Virus record (IMG/VR): IMGVR_UViG_3300045141_000297 | Location: 1 to 25,023 of that record | Reading direction: 5' to 3' (one strand) | Length of the DNA stretch: 25,023 bases | Source of the DNA: a virus | Part shown: in pieces, positions 1 to 5,895 of the stretch | Numbering within the stretch: position 1 is the stretch's first letter | Layout: each line of letters opens with the position of its first letter | Notes under the pieces: generated by a model | The model's database searches: none | Seen by the model: only the letters and a program-made list of their open reading frames with translations | What the model was told of the DNA's origin: nothing | Program-made: the position numbers and the translations under genes

Positions 1-269
1 GTCAGCGGGGGTGTTCGTGGCTCAAAGAACGCGCGCCGCCGGGCCAGGATCCACGCCATCGACCGTGCACTGTTGCACCGCACGCACGACGCGACCAGGT
101 TGGCCGGGTCATCACCTCCACCGTCCGCCTTGGGTCGGACGTGGTCGACGGAGCGGGCCGGGTCGCCGCACCAGTGGCACACCCACCCGTCGCGGGCGAG
201 GATGCGCAGGCGCAGCTGCTGCCATCCCCAGCCGTAGCCCTGCTGGCTGGTGGTGCGACGTGGGGTCAC
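1..269 (-). CDS. HNH endonuclease, N-terminal part (cut by the left window edge)
   Basis: Small phage HNH nuclease. The GTG start at 269 overlaps the TGA of the zinc-ribbon gene upstream (GTGA). The visible 89 residues contain ILARDGWVCHWCGD, then SVDHVRPKADGG, then NLVASCVRCNSAR. These are the paired CxxC zinc sites, the catalytic DH and the N of the HNH fold. Such genes usually sit just upstream of the terminase genes in HK97-like phages, and the product acts with the terminase in DNA packaging and end formation. The reading frame is open at base 1. If the window is circular it continues at 25023 and ends at 24921, giving 123 residues, a normal size for the family. Identity is clear from the motifs; the missing C-terminus is inference. 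Confidence 0.9.
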   Translation of the reverse strand, partial: MTPRRTTSQQGYGWGWQQLRLRILARDGWVCHWCGDPARSVDHVRPKADGGGDDPANLVASCVRCNSARSMAWILARRRAFFEPRTPPL

Positions 270-406
270 GGTGTCGTGCCGTCGTCGGGGTCGGCGAGGT
301 CGTCGCCGGTGTAGTCGTGGCAGCGGGCGCAGTAGCCGTGGCGGATGTCGTCAGGGTGGTAGCTGATCGCACCGCAGCGCGGACAGATGAACGGATCGAC
401 GTTCAT
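266..406 (-). CDS. small zinc-ribbon protein, 46 aa
   Basis: Short acidic protein starting MNVDPFICPRCGA and continuing HPDDIRHGYCARCHDYTGDD, so it carries two CxxC pairs (CPRC and CARCH) typical of a single zinc ribbon. Proteins of this size and pattern are common hypothetical genes in actinophages; their role is unknown to me. Its stop overlaps the HNH gene start by GTGA, so the two are probably translated together. The start MNVDPF resembles the NEPPF leader of the small genes at 1.4-2.5 kb, which suggests a diverged member of that set. The opposite-strand cassette begins just upstream. Confidence 0.8.
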   Translation of the reverse strand: MNVDPFICPRCGAISYHPDDIRHGYCARCHDYTGDDLADPDDGTTP

Positions 407-418
407 GACAACCCGAGG

Positions 419-453
419 TTGCCAGCCACAGACTGACAAGGTAGACTTGTCAG
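419..453 (+). promoter_or_regulatory. promoter with overlapping palindromic operator for the toxin-antitoxin-like cassette
   Basis: TTGCCA (419-424) and TAGACT (442-447) are separated by exactly 17 bp and fit a sigma-70/SigA-type promoter. A perfect inverted repeat, CTGACAAG (433-440) and CTTGTCAG (446-453), covers the -10 box. The GTG start of the next gene lies at 455, about where transcription should begin, and no Shine-Dalgarno sequence can be present, so the message is probably leaderless. A palindrome over the -10 element is the usual arrangement for autorepression by an antitoxin. Only the sequence pattern supports this. Confidence 0.65.
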
Positions 454-454
454 T

Positions 455-673
455 GTGAGGTTCGCTGACAGCGCACACAAGCACGGCGTGTCCGAAGCGG
501 ACATCCGCCACGCGCTGGCCAACCAGTGGCGCGCGGACCCCAACGACGACGGCTTCGAGATGGTCATCGGGCTCGACACCCGTGGCCGCTGGCTCGAGGT
601 CGGCGTCCTCACCGACGACGGCGAGACCGTCGTGATCCACGCCATGCCTGCCCGGCCCAAGCACCTGAGGTGA
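455..673 (+). CDS. BrnT-like toxin candidate, 72 aa
   Basis: The sequence runs RFADSAHKHGVSEADIRHAL, then a strand pattern ending LEVGVLTDDGETVVIHAMPA and RPKHLR. This matches the general layout of small BrnT-like (RelE-superfamily-like) toxins abundant in Actinomycetota: an N-terminal helix with SAxKHGVS, central beta strands, and a conserved VIHAMPxRPK ending. It begins with GTG at 455 directly behind a promoter-operator. Its TGA overlaps a possible GTG of the next gene. The family call comes from remembered pattern similarity; toxicity or RNase activity is not shown. It is the first gene of a cassette oriented against its surroundings, as expected for an acquired moron. Confidence 0.65.
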   Translation: MRFADSAHKHGVSEADIRHALANQWRADPNDDGFEMVIGLDTRGRWLEVGVLTDDGETVVIHAMPARPKHLR

Positions 674-678
674 ACACG

Positions 679-975
679 ATGACCAAGATCCCTGACCACA
701 TCCGCCGCGAGGACTTCGCCGACGAGGAGGCGTACTTCGACGCTGTCGCCGCATGGGTCGAGTCCGATGAGTTCGAAGCCGGCGAGATGCGGGACGCGAC
801 GCCGCTGTGGCGGGTGCGTGCCGCCCGCGAGGCGCTCGATCGGGCCGAGGCGTTCCTCGATGCCGAGGTGCGCGCTGTTCACGATCTCGGGTTCTCCTGG
901 ACGCTGATCGGCGTGCAGCTCGGCGTGTCGCGCCAGGCCGCCCGGCAGCGGTTCGGCGTGCCGGCGCACAGCTGA
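679..975 (+). CDS. HTH protein, probable antitoxin partner, 98 aa
   Basis: Acidic N-terminus (IPDHIRREDFADEEAYFDAV) followed by a helical region and a C-terminal helix-turn-helix, GFSWTLIGVQLGVSRQAARQ. This HTH type is seen in antitoxin partners of BrnT-like toxins in actinobacteria. ATG at 679 was chosen because GAGG at 667-670 lies 8 nt upstream; a GTG at 670 overlapping the preceding TGA is the alternative and adds three residues. Likely role: DNA-binding antitoxin and autorepressor acting on the palindrome at 433-453. The pairing is inferred from context. Confidence 0.7.
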   Translation: MTKIPDHIRREDFADEEAYFDAVAAWVESDEFEAGEMRDATPLWRVRAAREALDRAEAFLDAEVRAVHDLGFSWTLIGVQLGVSRQAARQRFGVPAHS

Positions 976-987
976 GAGCGAGCTGAG

Positions 988-1395
988 ATGGAGAAGTACC
1001 GAGTCCACGCACACCGGTCGGATGGCTGGTGGGCGCTGGAGTTCACCGAGGTCGACGACAGGCTCCACTCACAGGTGCGCCGTCTCGACCAGGCCGCCGA
1101 GATGGCGGCCGACGCGATCACGATGTGGCGCGCCGAGGAAGGTCTCGGCGCGGTGACCGCCGACCAGATCGAGGTGGTGCCGGTGCTCGCCGAGCTGCTC
1201 GACAAGGATCTGCGACGGGCGCTCGAGCGTCGCCGGGACGCCGATGTTGCGGCGGCCGAGGCGATGACGGCGACGCGGTTGCTGGTCGCTGATTGTCTGG
1301 CCGAGGGGATGTCGATGCGCGACGTCGGCGTGCTGCTGCACGTGTCGCACCAGTACATCGGCAAGCTCGCCAAGGAGCTCCAGGCCGCCGGCTGA
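988..1395 (+). CDS. HicB-like N-terminal domain with C-terminal HTH, 135 aa
   Basis: The first 45 residues (YRVHAHRSDGWWALEFTEVD, then an AAEMAADAITMW helix) follow the HicB-type antitoxin fold: a short beta sheet with a WW motif, then a helix. The C-terminal 40 residues hold a helix-turn-helix, GMSMRDVGVLLHVSHQYIGK. No HicA partner is visible; the gene follows the toxin/HTH pair after 12 bp on the same strand. It could be a second regulator of the pair or the orphan antitoxin of a lost HicA. The right end of the cassette coincides with its stop codon. Fold assignment is by pattern only. Confidence 0.7.
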   Translation: MEKYRVHAHRSDGWWALEFTEVDDRLHSQVRRLDQAAEMAADAITMWRAEEGLGAVTADQIEVVPVLAELLDKDLRRALERRRDADVAAAEAMTATRLLVADCLAEGMSMRDVGVLLHVSHQYIGKLAKELQAAG

Positions 1396-1415
1396 AACGG
1401 CGGTTGATTGTTCAT
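1396..1415 (-). pseudogene. orphan NEPPF-type leader, gene body missing
   Basis: Reading leftward from ATG at 1415 gives MNNQPPF, in the same ATGA overlap with the preceding stop as the functional leaders at 1567, 2134 and 2533. After about seven codons the frame runs into the antisense of the cassette gene ending at 1395. It stays open to 879 but then encodes serine/arginine-rich sequence typical of a shadow frame. The leader is intact and the body is gone, so I read it as the remnant of a gene cut by insertion of the 0.43-1.395 kb cassette. Confidence 0.55.
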
Positions 1416-1567
1416 CGGCCGACGGTCCCGGTGCGTTCGGGCGGCCAGCACGGGCCCACCCACTCGTGACGGTCGCGGTCCCAGTGGCAGCGGTCGGGTG
1501 CGTCGGGCAGGCAGTAGCACGCGCCGATGTCCGGCCGCCAGAGACTGAACGGCGGATCGTTAGCCAT
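1412..1567 (-). CDS. NEPPF-family small protein, 51 aa, Cys/Trp-rich
   Basis: Starts MANDPPFSLWRPDIGACYCL and continues with PDRCHWDRDRHEWVGPCW. It has four cysteines and five tryptophans in 51 residues, so it is probably a small metal-binding or disulfide-bonded fold. I do not recognise a family. ATG at 1567 overlaps the stop of the gene upstream (ATGGCTAA), and its own TGA overlaps the orphan leader ATG. Coding is supported by the leader shared with its neighbours, the overlap architecture and the non-random residue use. Confidence 0.65.
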   Translation of the reverse strand: MANDPPFSLWRPDIGACYCLPDAPDRCHWDRDRHEWVGPCWPPERTGTVGR

Positions 1568-1766
1568 CGCTGGGCTCGAACGTGACGGTGGTGGAGATGG
1601 TGACGGTGTGCGGCGGGAACACCGGCTCGTCCATCATGGTGTCGAACCAGATGTCGCACCCGCCGGGGCACTGAGCGATGTGATGCCGGGTGTTCACGAA
1701 CACGGCCGGGCCACCGGGGCAGTAGCGCCGGGAATCGATCGGCGGTTCAGTGCGGTCCTCAGGCAT
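1560..1766 (-). CDS. NEPPF-family zinc-binding small protein, 68 aa (paralogue of 2131-2328)
   Basis: Leader MPEDRTEPPIDS, then YCPGGPAVFVNT, QCPGGCDIWFDT and MMDEPVFPPHTV. The order CPGGPAV, CxxxC/CxxC, F.T, DEPV..PH is the same as in the protein at 2131-2328, so the two are duplicates that have diverged. The cysteines suggest a zinc ribbon. Its start overlaps the preceding stop, so it is translationally coupled. Function unknown. Confidence 0.7.
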   Translation of the reverse strand: MPEDRTEPPIDSRRYCPGGPAVFVNTRHHIAQCPGGCDIWFDTMMDEPVFPPHTVTISTTVTFEPSDG

Positions 1767-1989
1767 CGGGGTCCGTCCGTTCCCGCGCCCGCCGCGCCAG
1801 TTCCCGCGCTGCCTGACGGCGGTGCAACCCCGACCACCACTCGGTGTCGGCGGCGACGGCGGCCAACTCGTCGTCGCTGAGGTCGGTCGTCCAGCGGGGC
1901 GCGTCGCTCATGTGAGTAAGAGTCCGCGGGCGTCGCTCGCGTAACAGTTCGCCGCGGGAATCGATCGGCGGTTCAGTGCGATCACTCAT
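1759..1989 (-). CDS. NEPPF-family small protein, 76 aa
   Basis: Leader MSDRTEPPIDSRG followed by an internal methionine (MSDAPRWTTDLSDDELAAVA) and a basic C-terminal helix, RRQAARELARRARERTD. The ATGAGTGA start overlaps the previous stop by 8 nt, which favours 1989 as start. An internal ATG at residue 27 would give a 50-residue protein without the leader, so the leader may have been added in front of an existing gene. Function unknown. Confidence 0.6.
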   Translation of the reverse strand: MSDRTEPPIDSRGELLRERRPRTLTHMSDAPRWTTDLSDDELAAVAADTEWWSGLHRRQAARELARRARERTDPDA

Positions 1990-2134
1990 GGATCGCCCCG
2001 ATCAGTTGCTGGCCGATGTGCTCGGTGTAGGCCGGCGGTTCCGTTCGCTTCCCTGAGCATCGGTCGCAGTACGGGTCGGGACCGCTGGTCGGGCGACCGC
2101 ACGCCGCGCAATCGAACGGCGGTTCGTTACTCAT
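1982..2134 (-). CDS. NEPPF-family zinc-ribbon protein, 50 aa
   Basis: Leader MSNEPPFDCAACGR, then DPYCDRCSGKRTEPP and a C-terminal helix EHIGQQLIGAIHE. CAAC and CDRC form a plausible single zinc site. The ATG at 2134 overlaps the preceding TGA, and its stop lies inside the ATGAGTGA of the next gene. EPP occurs a second time in the middle of the protein. Function unknown; it may contact nucleic acid or protein through the ribbon. Confidence 0.7.
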   Translation of the reverse strand: MSNEPPFDCAACGRPTSGPDPYCDRCSGKRTEPPAYTEHIGQQLIGAIHE

Positions 2135-2328
2135 CGGCGGTCACTCCGTCGCGCTGTCTGTCCGCCGAACGTGATCCAGTCACCGGAGGTCCGGTGTGGC
2201 GCTAGCACCGGCTCGTCAGTCAGCGTGAAGAACCGATAGCCGCAGTCGAGGCACTCGCCTTCAAATCGCCCGACCTTCACGGCGGGTCCACCTGGGCAAT
2301 CGAACGGCGGTTCGTTGCGATCACTCAT
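2131..2328 (-). CDS. NEPPF-family zinc-binding small protein, 65 aa
   Basis: MSDRNEPPFDCPGGPAV, then GECLDCGYRFFTLTDEPVLA and PHRTSGDW. CLDC with the earlier cysteine suggests a zinc site. It is paralogous to the protein at 1560-1766 (same CPGGPAV and DEPV..PH blocks). The start is ATGAGTGA overlapping the upstream stop. Function unknown. Confidence 0.7.
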   Translation of the reverse strand: MSDRNEPPFDCPGGPAVKVGRFEGECLDCGYRFFTLTDEPVLAPHRTSGDWITFGGQTARRSDRR

Positions 2329-2533
2329 CGTTCGGCCGCCAGTCGCGAAGGCGTTCCCCGCGGTTGTATCGCGGTTGCTGCTCTCCCATCGGCGTGTCGA
2401 CCACGACGACGCGGTACCGGTCGTCTCCCGGCACGTCGAAGGTTCGGATCACCCGAACGTCGTGCCCGGCCCACTCGTACCGGTCGCCAGGCTTCACATC
2501 CCACGCAGTGATGAACGGCGGTTCGTTACTCAT
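2321..2533 (-). CDS. NEPPF-family small protein, 70 aa, beta-rich
   Basis: Leader MSNEPPFITAWDVKPGDRYE followed by alternating hydrophobic strands (HDVRVIRTFDV, RYRVVVVDT). This resembles a small SH3-like or OB-like barrel, and the phrase VKPGDRYEWAGHDVRV is often seen in compact phage beta proteins. No catalytic motif. The ATGAGTAA start overlaps the preceding stop. It is the most upstream member of the leader series. Function unknown. Confidence 0.7.
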   Translation of the reverse strand: MSNEPPFITAWDVKPGDRYEWAGHDVRVIRTFDVPGDDRYRVVVVDTPMGEQQPRYNRGERLRDWRPNDE

Positions 2534-2813
2534 CGGCCATCTGCCCGTTCTTCGACTGCGACACAAGTCGGTACGCCTGTGACCTTGACACGCCGAGATC
2601 TGACATCACCGCCGGGACGCCGCCACGGCGATGGGCGACCATGACCGCGGCTCGACGGAACGTGTCGACGGTGTGACGCCTGCGTCCGTCATCAGGGATC
2701 AACGGAACCGTCTCGACGATGACGACGCGGTCGATGACAGTGTCACAGTGTGGACACCGATACTCAGTCGGCGGTCCGATTCCCCCACCCGCAGAATCGG
2801 AGCTCGAGTTCAC
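2526..2813 (-). CDS. small zinc/HTH DNA-binding protein, 95 aa
   Basis: N-terminal TEYRCPHCDTVIDRVVIVET carries a CPHC knuckle. The C-terminal half, HTVDTFRRAAVMVAHRRGGV, is followed by MSDLGVSRSQAYRLVSQSKN, a helix-turn-helix of the GVxxVMxxLGVSRSQAYR type. It may be a regulator or a small terminase-like DNA binder. The GTG at 2813 overlaps the previous TGA (GTGA). The same frame stays open upstream and encodes plausible sequence (FLGCLDPHCPRLVVATLLER), so the true N-terminus may be longer, but no start codon is obvious there. Confidence 0.6.
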   Translation of the reverse strand: MNSSSDSAGGGIGPPTEYRCPHCDTVIDRVVIVETVPLIPDDGRRRHTVDTFRRAAVMVAHRRGGVPAVMSDLGVSRSQAYRLVSQSKNGQMADE

Positions 2814-2989
2814 GACGCGGAGCCTATGGGACGAGCTCGGCGAGCCTCGGACGATCGAGGAGGCGTACGGACGTTCGAGGAGGGTAGCGACGACGAGACG
2901 GGGGCAGTGCGGGTCCAGGCACCCAAGGAACGCGGGGGCGCGGACGCCCGCGCGTCGCGTCGGCGGACGACGACGATCGCGCCCGTCAT
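2810..2989 (-). CDS. uncertain small ORF, 59 aa
   Basis: ATG at 2989 overlaps the upstream stop (ATGA), and its TGA overlaps the downstream GTG (GTGA). The product begins MTGAIVVVRRRDARAS and is then rich in Ser/Arg/Pro, which is what out-of-frame high-GC DNA also gives. The competing frame, in phase with the gene at 2526, contains a more protein-like stretch here. I keep it because both overlaps follow the local rule, but one of the two frames is probably not translated. Confidence 0.3.
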   Translation of the reverse strand: MTGAIVVVRRRDARASAPPRSLGAWTRTAPVSSSLPSSNVRTPPRSSEARRARPIGSAS

Positions 2990-3390
2990 CGGTCGGCGCC
3001 CGGCCACGGGAGCGAGAGCCCCGACGTCTCGACCTTCGCCGCTCGAGGCACGGCCGGGACCATCGCCGGCGTGACGCCGAAGAGGGCGAAGGCGGTCGGC
3101 ACCACCCGGCCGACGTGGCAGTACCGACACTCCGGCCACGGCGCACGAGGCTCGCCCTTGCGAGGACCTCGCGAGATGGGCGGCTGCACGGCGACCGAGG
3201 TCCGCTCGCCGCAGTGCTCGCACACTCCGACGGCGTGTCCGTCTCGCCGTCCGCATCGAGTGACTCGGCGCCACGCCTCCTCGTCTTCAAACCTCGGCGG
3301 CGACCCGTGTGCGTCGTGTCGAGTGGAGTGGGCGGGCGCTCCGCGCCCGACCCTACACCCACTCCACTCACACGACGCAACTACACCCAT
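2986..3390 (-). CDS. zinc-finger protein, 134 aa
   Basis: The central part is convincing: FEDEEAWRRVTRCGRRDG, then VGVCEHCGERTSVAVQPPIS, then WPECRYCHVGRVVPTAFALF. CEHC and CRYC make a four-cysteine zinc site. The N-terminal 28 residues (ATG at 3390) contain CEWSGC and HSTRH spaced like a C2H2 finger, but they overlap the large hairpin at 3311-3378, so this start is uncertain and no later ATG or GTG fits well. It lies just downstream of the primase-helicase gene. Function unknown. Confidence 0.55.
   Translation of the reverse strand: MGVVASCEWSGCRVGRGAPAHSTRHDAHGSPPRFEDEEAWRRVTRCGRRDGHAVGVCEHCGERTSVAVQPPISRGPRKGEPRAPWPECRYCHVGRVVPTAFALFGVTPAMVPAVPRAAKVETSGLSLPWPGADR
3311..3378. repeat. nested inverted repeat (long hairpin with inner GC hairpin)
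   Basis: The arm at 3311-3332 (GCGTCGTGT, one bulged C, GAGTGGAGTGGG) pairs with the 21 bases at 3358-3378. Inside the loop a second perfect hairpin, CGGGCGC-TCC-GCGCCCG, occupies 3333-3349. No T-tract follows on either strand, so an intrinsic terminator is unlikely. It lies 45 bp beyond the primase-helicase stop. Confidence 0.8.
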
Positions 3391-3431
3391 CGAGTGATCG
3401 AGTGCACTTGATGTCCACTCGATCACTCGAT
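3389..3431. repeat. perfect 16-bp inverted repeat at the end of the primase-helicase gene
   Basis: ATCGAGTGATCGAGTG (3389-3404) is the exact reverse complement of 3416-3431, with an 11-nt loop. Each arm is itself a tandem of ATCGAGTG, so the site holds four copies of an 8-bp unit, two in each orientation. It covers the stop codon (3423-3425) of the primase-helicase gene and the likely ATG of the next gene. Repeated units beside a replication gene could be an origin or a binding site for the primase-helicase or a regulator. No T-run follows. Confidence 0.8.
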
Positions 3432-5438
3432 ACCCCGTACGAACGTGTGGAGCTTGGCTCGACCGTGGTTGCGGACGGCGGCGAAGCCACGTCGGACGGC
3501 GTCGTCGAGAGCGTCGTTCACCTTCCCGTCGTCGAAGCTGCACCCGGCTTCGCGCAGTCCAGAGCGCACCACTCCCTTGCCGTGTTCGCCCGGGTTCTCT
3601 CGGAGCCACCCGACGACGAGCTCGAGCCACGAGGTCCGCCGTCGGTCCGTGGCGTCGCCCTCCTCGACGGCCGGGCGAAGCTCGAGCTCGGACCGTCCGG
3701 TCGTCACGTCGAGCGGCGACATCACGAGCTCGGCGACCGTGTCTCCTCGGCGGTAGTTGCCGTGGCGGTCCTTGCCGCAGCGCAGCAGGACGCGCCCGCC
3801 CTCGGCGAGCGTGAACGGGTCGAGCGCCACGGTGAGCCACGAGGTCCCGGTGATCACGGCCCGCTTGCGCTTCGAGCCCGACGGGTGGAGCGGGTTGTCG
3901 GCCGCCTTCGTGATGTGATCGACGAGCGTGACGCCGGCGCCGGTCGTGTCGATCAGGTGACGCACGACGTGGAGGAGCCACGGCGCGACCTCGGCGTCGA
4001 CGTTCTCGTCGATCCCGTCGAGGGCGAAGGCTTCGCCGAGCGAGTCGACGAAGACGTGGGCGACCTGCTCGCGGCGCACGACGTCGACGAGGCGGGCGCC
4101 GCCGCCGCGCCGGAACGAAGCATCCGGGTGGACGAAGACCACGGTGTCGAGGATGGCGTCATCGCTCACTCCGATCTGACGGAGGCGGGCGACGAGCGGC
4201 GCCGGGTTGTCCTCCAGGTCGACGACGAGCGCCCGGCGCCCGCTCGCCGCGAGCTCGCGCACGGCGAGCGCGACGAGCCACGACTTGCCGGCGCCGGAGT
4301 CGCCGTGGACTCCGTTGAGACGCTCGGCGTAGAGGAGCGCCCGGCCGTCGTCGAGGCGCAGCAGGTCGGGCGCCACGACGGCGACGGTCCCGGCCACCCA
4401 CGGCCCGAGCTCGACCGGCTCGAAGGATGCGAAGAGGTCCTCGAGCGTTGGCACGATCGAGCCGCCGGCGGCAACGAGCTCACCCATCCGCTCCGACACG
4501 AGGCGCGCCTCGGCGTCGTACGTCGTCGCCTCACGGCGTATCTCCTCGATCCGCTCCGGGTCGGTGAGCGCCTGCGCCACGGCCCACCGGACGATCGACG
4601 GGAACTCTCGCTCCGACGGGCGCCGGCCACGGGACGCGGCGACCGACTGCCACCATCCGCCGAGGAGCTCGAAGCCTTCCCGGGCGTTGACGACGTCGGC
4701 GCAGACCTCGCGGGCGACCCAACAGGCGAGCTCGACGGCCGTGTCGTGGCGTGAGACGTCGACCGTCCACTCTTCGAGACGGGTGCGGTACCCGGCCAGC
4801 TTGCCCGGCCGGCTCGGCGCCGCCGAGTGCTCGAGGAGCCACTCGCGGAGCTCCTCGAGGTCGAGTGGGACGACGTCGACGCCGGCGTCGGTGAGCCACT
4901 CCGGACGCGGGAACGGGCGGATGCGCCCGAGTTGCCCGACGTCGAATCCCGGCCGGTCGGGTCCGGCGACGATGACGTACCCGCCGGCGCCACGGACCTC
5001 GCCCCATCCGCGCGACGGGAAGGCGCTCGTCCCGTTGCCGATCCGGCGGCCGTCGGGTTGCCGGTAGATCAGATGCATCCCGCGCGCCGTCATGTTGACG
5101 GCGACGTCTTCGGGGAGCAGGTCGGTCCACCACACGGGCGCCTCGGCGGCGTCGAGGTCGAGGGCGAGGCAGCCATCGAGCCCGAGCGCCCACCCGACGC
5201 CGACGTTCGCCTCGCCGAGGCGCCCGACTGCGTCGACGACGTCCTCGACGACCTCGTTTACTCGCGCCGAGGCGCGCTCCTTCCACAGGTACCCGTGCGG
5301 CGGCCTCTTCCCGAACTTCCCGTCGGCGTCGCGGCGCATGTCGACCGGGAACACCCGCATCCCGGCGCGGGCGTAGCCGACGGCGAGCTCGAGGACGGGT
5401 GTCGCGAGGTCCTCGAGCCCGGCGTCGAGCTCGCTCAC
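3423..5438 (-). CDS. primase-polymerase / RecA-like helicase fusion, 671 aa
   Basis: The N-terminal domain (about residues 1-200) is prim-pol-like: ARAGMRVFPVD, then the metal-binding LALDLDAAEAP near residue 95, RGMHLIYRQPDG and GGYVIVAGP. The C-terminal part holds a RecA/RepA-type ATPase: Walker A GVHGDSGAGKSW near residue 375, a Walker B-like AHVFVDSLGEAFALDG, then LVDHITKAAD and ITGTSWLTVALDPF. A winged-helix-like tail ends the protein. This is a self-contained replication protein that primes and unwinds, typical of small temperate phages without a separate DnaB. GTG at 5438 follows GGAG closely. The gene overlaps the 16-bp inverted repeat at its stop. Confidence 0.9.
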   Translation of the reverse strand: MSELDAGLEDLATPVLELAVGYARAGMRVFPVDMRRDADGKFGKRPPHGYLWKERASARVNEVVEDVVDAVGRLGEANVGVGWALGLDGCLALDLDAAEAPVWWTDLLPEDVAVNMTARGMHLIYRQPDGRRIGNGTSAFPSRGWGEVRGAGGYVIVAGPDRPGFDVGQLGRIRPFPRPEWLTDAGVDVVPLDLEELREWLLEHSAAPSRPGKLAGYRTRLEEWTVDVSRHDTAVELACWVAREVCADVVNAREGFELLGGWWQSVAASRGRRPSEREFPSIVRWAVAQALTDPERIEEIRREATTYDAEARLVSERMGELVAAGGSIVPTLEDLFASFEPVELGPWVAGTVAVVAPDLLRLDDGRALLYAERLNGVHGDSGAGKSWLVALAVRELAASGRRALVVDLEDNPAPLVARLRQIGVSDDAILDTVVFVHPDASFRRGGGARLVDVVRREQVAHVFVDSLGEAFALDGIDENVDAEVAPWLLHVVRHLIDTTGAGVTLVDHITKAADNPLHPSGSKRKRAVITGTSWLTVALDPFTLAEGGRVLLRCGKDRHGNYRRGDTVAELVMSPLDVTTGRSELELRPAVEEGDATDRRRTSWLELVVGWLRENPGEHGKGVVRSGLREAGCSFDDGKVNDALDDAVRRGFAAVRNHGRAKLHTFVRGIE

Positions 5439-5439
5439 G

Positions 5440-5895
5440 TCACTCCTCGGAGAACAGATCGGAGACGGGAACCGAGGCGGCGGCCGGCGTGTACTTCGCC
5501 CGGTAGAGCTTCGGCGCGTTGGCTCCACGCTTCGGCGCCTTCCCGAGTCCGGAGTGAACGACCTCGAGGCGGGCGCCGCGCTCGATGGCGGTACCGCCGG
5601 CGGCGACGACGGCGTCGACGATGGCGCTCTCGAGCGACGTGCCTTCGCCCTCGACGACTTCGTACTTCCCGCCGCGGGCGTAGAGCGCCCGCTCCTCGCC
5701 GTCGACCTCGAGGCGCACGACCGTCATCATCCGCGGGTCGCCGTTGCTCCATGACAGCGCCTCGCCGGTGTCGAAGTCCGTTTGCTGCTGTCGGCGGACG
5801 GCGGTGATCACGCCGGAGACGCGGTCGCCGACGGTGTCGAACTTGATCGAGGGCGACGAGATGAGGTCGGAGATGGGGAGGGAGTCGTTGCTCAT
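5440..5895 (-). CDS. possible OB-fold single-strand DNA-binding protein, 151 aa
   Basis: Starts MSNDSLPISDLISSPSIKFD, then GDRVSGVITAVRRQQQTDFD, WSNGDPRMMTVVRLEVDGEE and RGARLEVVHSGLGKAPKRGA. The strand-rich pattern with PRMMTVV and a basic C-terminal segment looks like an OB-fold family found beside RecB-like nucleases in actinophages. The last residues are acidic (SDLFSEE), like SSB tails that dock partners. ATG at 5895 overlaps the nuclease stop (ATGA). It lies between nuclease and primase, so a role in replication or recombination is likely. Fold assignment is tentative. Confidence 0.55.
   Translation of the reverse strand: MSNDSLPISDLISSPSIKFDTVGDRVSGVITAVRRQQQTDFDTGEALSWSNGDPRMMTVVRLEVDGEERALYARGGKYEVVEGEGTSLESAIVDAVVAAGGTAIERGARLEVVHSGLGKAPKRGANAPKLYRAKYTPAAASVPVSDLFSEE

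Noticed and set aside
879-1415. Long minus-strand frame beginning MNNQPPF
   Set aside because: After the leader it is the antisense of two convincing plus-strand genes and is Ser/Arg/Ala-rich like a shadow frame; kept only as an orphan leader.
1412-2533. CRISPR array
   Set aside because: The repeats are 15-25 bp, imperfect, spaced irregularly (about 150-230 bp) and coincide with gene starts; no spacer pattern or cas gene.
3311-3431. Inverted repeats as intrinsic terminators
   Set aside because: No T-run follows either stem on either strand.
3309-4754. Long plus-strand open frame (481 codons) opposite the primase-helicase gene
   Set aside because: Antisense to a gene with clear Walker and prim-pol motifs; such open shadow frames are expected in high-GC DNA.
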